Source: Nomia melanderi
Lineage: Eukaryota > Arthropoda > Insecta > Hymenoptera > Halictidae
Assembly: GCF_051020985.1 (NCBI RefSeq)
Contig: NC_135003.1
Location: forward strand, 10,223,501 to 10,287,500
Length of the DNA stretch: 64,000 bases
Direction of reading: 5' to 3'
The first letter of the stretch is position 1, and every line of letters begins with the position of its first letter. The notes under the pieces are model-generated. The model saw only the letters and a program-made list of their open reading frames with translations. It ran no database searches and was not told the origin of the DNA. Shown here one piece after another: positions 60,136-64,000 of the stretch. The position numbers and the translations under genes are program-made.

Positions 60136-63100
60136 ACGTCACAGCGGCGTGAAACGTCAGGAAAAACTGGCCGCGAGGGATTCGCGCGCTTGTTTAAATT
60201 TTCCTGCACGTCCGAGGCACTACAAGAAGAGTCGTATCCCTGGAACGTGCAAAACCTTCGGTTAAGGTCCACAATCCTAAGGGACGTCTTACTGATTTGC
60301 ATCACTCGGTGTCTCCAGAACCTCAGAGACACTTCCCAGAGTTTTTACCCGCCGCAGAAGCGTTTGAAGTTCACACCTATCAGAACCCGACATTCCAACA
60401 TTATTTTCAGACCGCTAACACGACGTGACATTCTGCGTCGTTCTATCGAGTCATTCAGAACTAGTATTCCCATTTCGGTCTACTTTCCTGTGTTTACACC
60501 AGCGTTATATCTTCATCAACCAGGCTTGACTACGCTTTCGTTTCCGTCGGTTTACCATGTTCGTCCCCGCGAAATAGCACGAGTTTTCCCTCGCCCCAGC
60601 ATGCTCGGTTTGTTTATGCGACGCGTCGACTGTCAGTTAATCGTCCGGCGTTCCGCCTTCCTATGAGAGATCATAAATCGCGCACGGTCGATCTCATCGG
60701 GAAATTTTCCTGCATTGTCCTAATTAGTAGGCCCGGGTTCCTTGTACAATGCCGATAGCCGACTCCTTTTACAATACTAATGACGTTACAAAATACGGTG
60801 GCCTCTTTAATACGAAATAGGAAATGCGCCGCGGCACTGGCGTAGATCGAATCCCCGTGTATCGGTCCGCGATCCGCGCTGGGAATGGAATATTAGAGAA
60901 AGTCGCTGAATGGAACGAAAAATGCGTTGATCTATTTACATTTTATTGGTTCAGCCCGCACAAATACGCACCATCGTTATGTAACCACGTCCGCGCTATG
61001 CTAATGGGATTATCTAGATGAAACCCATGAGCAGCAATAACGAACGCGCGTGCAACGAAGATGGTAACGAGAAACGAGTATAAACTTTCCGTTTAATGAA
61101 ACCGGAGGAACAAACTTTAAGCGTCGTTAAACGGGAATATCGCGACGGGGGGGCGAAATTTTCTCGCTGGAACTTGGAGTTTTGCGAACCAGTAAATCTT
61201 GACGCTACCGTCCATTACCTGCTATTTCCTTTTAATGGAAACTTCAGTTCCTGATCAGCTGGAAACGCTGCCCGCGCGATAAGTACACGTTCCACGGGCA
61301 ATAAGGAAATGTCGCTACGCAACAGCAGGATCTGTTGTTTATACCGCGAGCCAGCGACAGACAAACGGTTCCTATGTGGAAAGGAAATTCGATCGATGTG
61401 TAATATGTATATCGTGACGCGTGTTTTCTCCTGGAAATCGAGCGTGCAATTAAATAGGTCAGGTGAACGAGATCGCTGTCACTGATTTTCTTAGTAGGCT
61501 GTTTTATTGGTCCGTTTCGTTGGGCTGGTGTTACCGGCGAATGTCGCGTATCGTTACACACGCGTTACGCGGAATTGCAGAATGATTTTCGCGAAGACAG
61601 GTGATGGCAGATTATTTGAAATGAATTACAACAGACAACCAGCGAATTTTGCGCGAGCCACATTTCGTATTCAAGAAATTTCGTATCATTACTGAGGCGT
61701 GGTTCTATTGTGAAGTTATTTTTAGCTCGCGATGGTGTACTGTTTCATCGAAAGTTCGTCGAATTATGCATGACAATAATTCATTATACCGCCGTTGCCC
61801 CATTCGTTGTGCGTTGATGCACAGATCTCAAGTCAACGTGTGTTACGTTAATTGTTGAAATTTGTAAACTAATTCACGCTCGCTTGATTTTCTTCCTTTC
61901 ACCGGCGTGTTCGTTTGTAAACAGACAGGCCGGCATTTCACGGAACACGACAATTCGAGTTAAAGTCAAGTTTCAATTTAAATGGAAGCTTCAACTTGAA
62001 ATATACGCAAATGAATCAAATGTTTTTGTTTTAAGAAATGCTCACTCCATTGCGCCGACCTTTCGGAGACAGGATTTTCTATTTATGTCGGATAAACGGG
62101 CTGAAAGCTAGCAGCTTTGAAATACGCGCCGTTGTTTAGATTACGGGCGCTGTAAAATGTCAAGGGACGGGCAGTTTCGCCAGTCGGGCCTGGACGACGC
62201 AAGGATTTCCCCGCGAAGCGTAAATCAAGGAAAGGAAACTTTGTAGCCGGGTGCAGGGAACAGAAATGTACCGAGGCGAATGAAAGTTTTACGTTGGTCA
62301 TCGATGAAAAATAAGGAGTAGGCGGGACGCGTGTCTCGTAGGTACCTGTCGTTCAAGACTTATATGGCTGGTTTTTCTGACGGAATGCGCTGAAAAAGCG
62401 TTGTTATTCTTTCAGCGGCGTTGTAATATTTCTCTTGCTTCTACAATGCCAAGTTTACTGTTTTATCGTTACAGAAACGAAAACGAACGAACCTTTTTCC
62501 TTCCCTCATGATTATTCTCCGACTTTTTACTCGAATCTTTCGAGAAAACGGAAAGGAAGAATACGTGTATAAAACTTCTGCTATTTTTAATGCTATCCGT
62601 CTATTTGTTGACTGGTTTGGCTAGTTTCCTTGCCGGCGATAAGCATCCTCCGTGTGTAACAGTTTTGTCGAGTACCTGAGCGCTCCGAGTCGCGCGACTT
62701 CCGCGAACGACTACTCGTTGCGGCCTATTGTCTGACTCGACGCGAGGTCTTTCCTATTTTCTTTTTGTTTCTTCTTTATCTGAGCAGGAACGAAAGTTAT
62801 AGACGAGTCTGGAAGCTCGAGATTAATGTCGGCGGGTAACGGGAGACACATATGCATTAGCTTGAAAATTTTACGTTACATAATATTAAAAGTTAAGTGG
62901 TTTATTATTTACAATACTTTAAGTTCGTATCTAAATAAACTCTTGAAACACACCTTACGTAACACGGAGGATTTTGTAGATAAAACGTAATGCTCGTTCT
63001 GGTGCTCAGAATTTTTGCGGTCATAATTTCACTTCATAGAAAATAAGATTGAACGTTACATAAACTACAAAGTTCGAAATCACCGGTTAATTTCACAGGT

Positions 63101-64000
63101 TTAAAGTGGTTTTGCTACATTAATTAGGTGGTGCTCTTAATGAAATCAGAACGACTCGCCGTGGGGGGAAAAAAACGTGGTTGTCAACTCGCGCAAAATC
63201 GCTTGCATTCTTTGCATAACAAGAACGAAAGAACAATGGCGAACAATGGTGAACAATTTGCATCGAAATCATAAAATTTCGAACATTTTGTCACGGTTCG
63301 AAAAAAGACGGGAGAGAGCTCACGGTGTGTGTCGGATAGCAAGTTCCGCATGAAAATAAGTCAACTGGGTGTAAAATTGAACGTTCCGCTCTCGACGATA
63401 GGAAGAAAAGGAACACTGAAATCAAACGCCACGGATCGAGGCTCGGTTTTTATTCGAGGCTCTGCGCCACTTTCCCTTTCTTCCCCTGAGAAATTTAGCA
63501 ATAATTATGTCGCTTAAACTCTCATTACTTAAGACCTGTTGTACTATTCGAAGTAACGAACGGCCGATAAAATTGCTGGCTTCGCGTGCAGTACTTCCCA
63601 GAATTGTTTCTGCACCGTGCAGGTACTGGCCATCCGAAGCGACGTAAAAGACGTCCGACTTATGGCAAGAAATCACTATCATTGCCGTCGCTGATCCATA
63701 CAAACCCTTTTTTGGCTTTGAGCAAAGATAACAAAACGTGATGTTGAAAGCCCTACCCAAACCAGTGCAATTCATGTACCTCAACTGCGAATTTTAGATC
63801 GTCCCATAAGTAATGTTGTTTCTTAACTTACTTTTAACATATTTCCAACACCATGTCGGAAATGACTTCTAAAAATGAATCGAGAAAGTGGTAAAAAGCC
63901 ACACAATAATCAATACGTCGGTGATTAAGAAAACGTAAGTATGATCTAATTTATGCTAAAATGATGAATGTATCTATAGAAAAAACGCATGCATGCGCGC
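60136..64000. other. Gene-free DNA to the window end
   Basis: No supported gene. A 158-codon plus-strand frame (60190-60666) directly follows the minisatellite but has no recognisable domain. CpG-rich at 60.1-61.6 and 62.1-62.8 kb. Nothing else recognised. Confidence 0.45.

Noticed and set aside
60845..60855. GATCGAATCCCC resembles a B box
   Set aside because: No cloverleaf can be drawn around it.

Overview
The window is a piece of an insect nuclear genome, most likely hymenopteran and bee-like. The grounds are short GT-AG introns, an insect odorant-binding protein, two adjacent insect-type troponin C genes, an AT-rich genome with CpG-rich islands, and several short TTAA-flanked inverted-repeat elements. 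The species assignment is inference. All supported protein-coding genes lie in the first 16 kb, all on the + strand.

Layout. (1) 316-2465 is the 3' part of an SLC22/organic cation transporter-like gene; its 5' part lies outside the window. (2) 3302-4363 is a complete five-exon classical odorant-binding protein with six cysteines and a TATA box. (3) 4643-7366 is a single-pass leucine-rich-repeat membrane protein (LRRs, LRR-CT cap, possible FN3-like domain, TM helix, proline-rich tail); its first exon is a short inferred one. (4) 9833-11683 and 13990-15875 are two tandem five-exon troponin C genes. Each splits right after the ATG and each gives 153 aa. The upstream copy has a damaged EF-hand II and keeps only site IV canonical; the downstream copy has canonical sites II and IV. 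This matches the known F1-type (one Ca2+) and F2-type (two Ca2+) troponin C of insect muscle.

From about 16.1 kb to the end (48 kb) I find no convincing gene. This stretch is a mosaic of AT-rich and CpG-rich non-coding DNA. It holds identifiable mobile-element remnants: a Tc1/mariner-like inverted-repeat element at 20988-21340, two solo LTRs at 36656-36896 and 48303-48594 that both sit in the same 4-bp target (ATAG), a TTAA-flanked MITE at 45271-45510, and a diverged copy of another MITE at 42400-42610. It also holds small tandem repeats (23.2 kb, 59.6 kb, 60.0 kb), a 15-G run and several hairpins. It could be a regulatory desert or part of a giant intron of a gene lying beyond the window.

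MITEs also lie in the genic part: one in the transporter's last intron (1806-2052), one in the LRR gene's 3' UTR (7392-7614) and a homologous copy in intron 3 of the first troponin C gene (10999-11221). No CRISPR, tRNA or rRNA was found.
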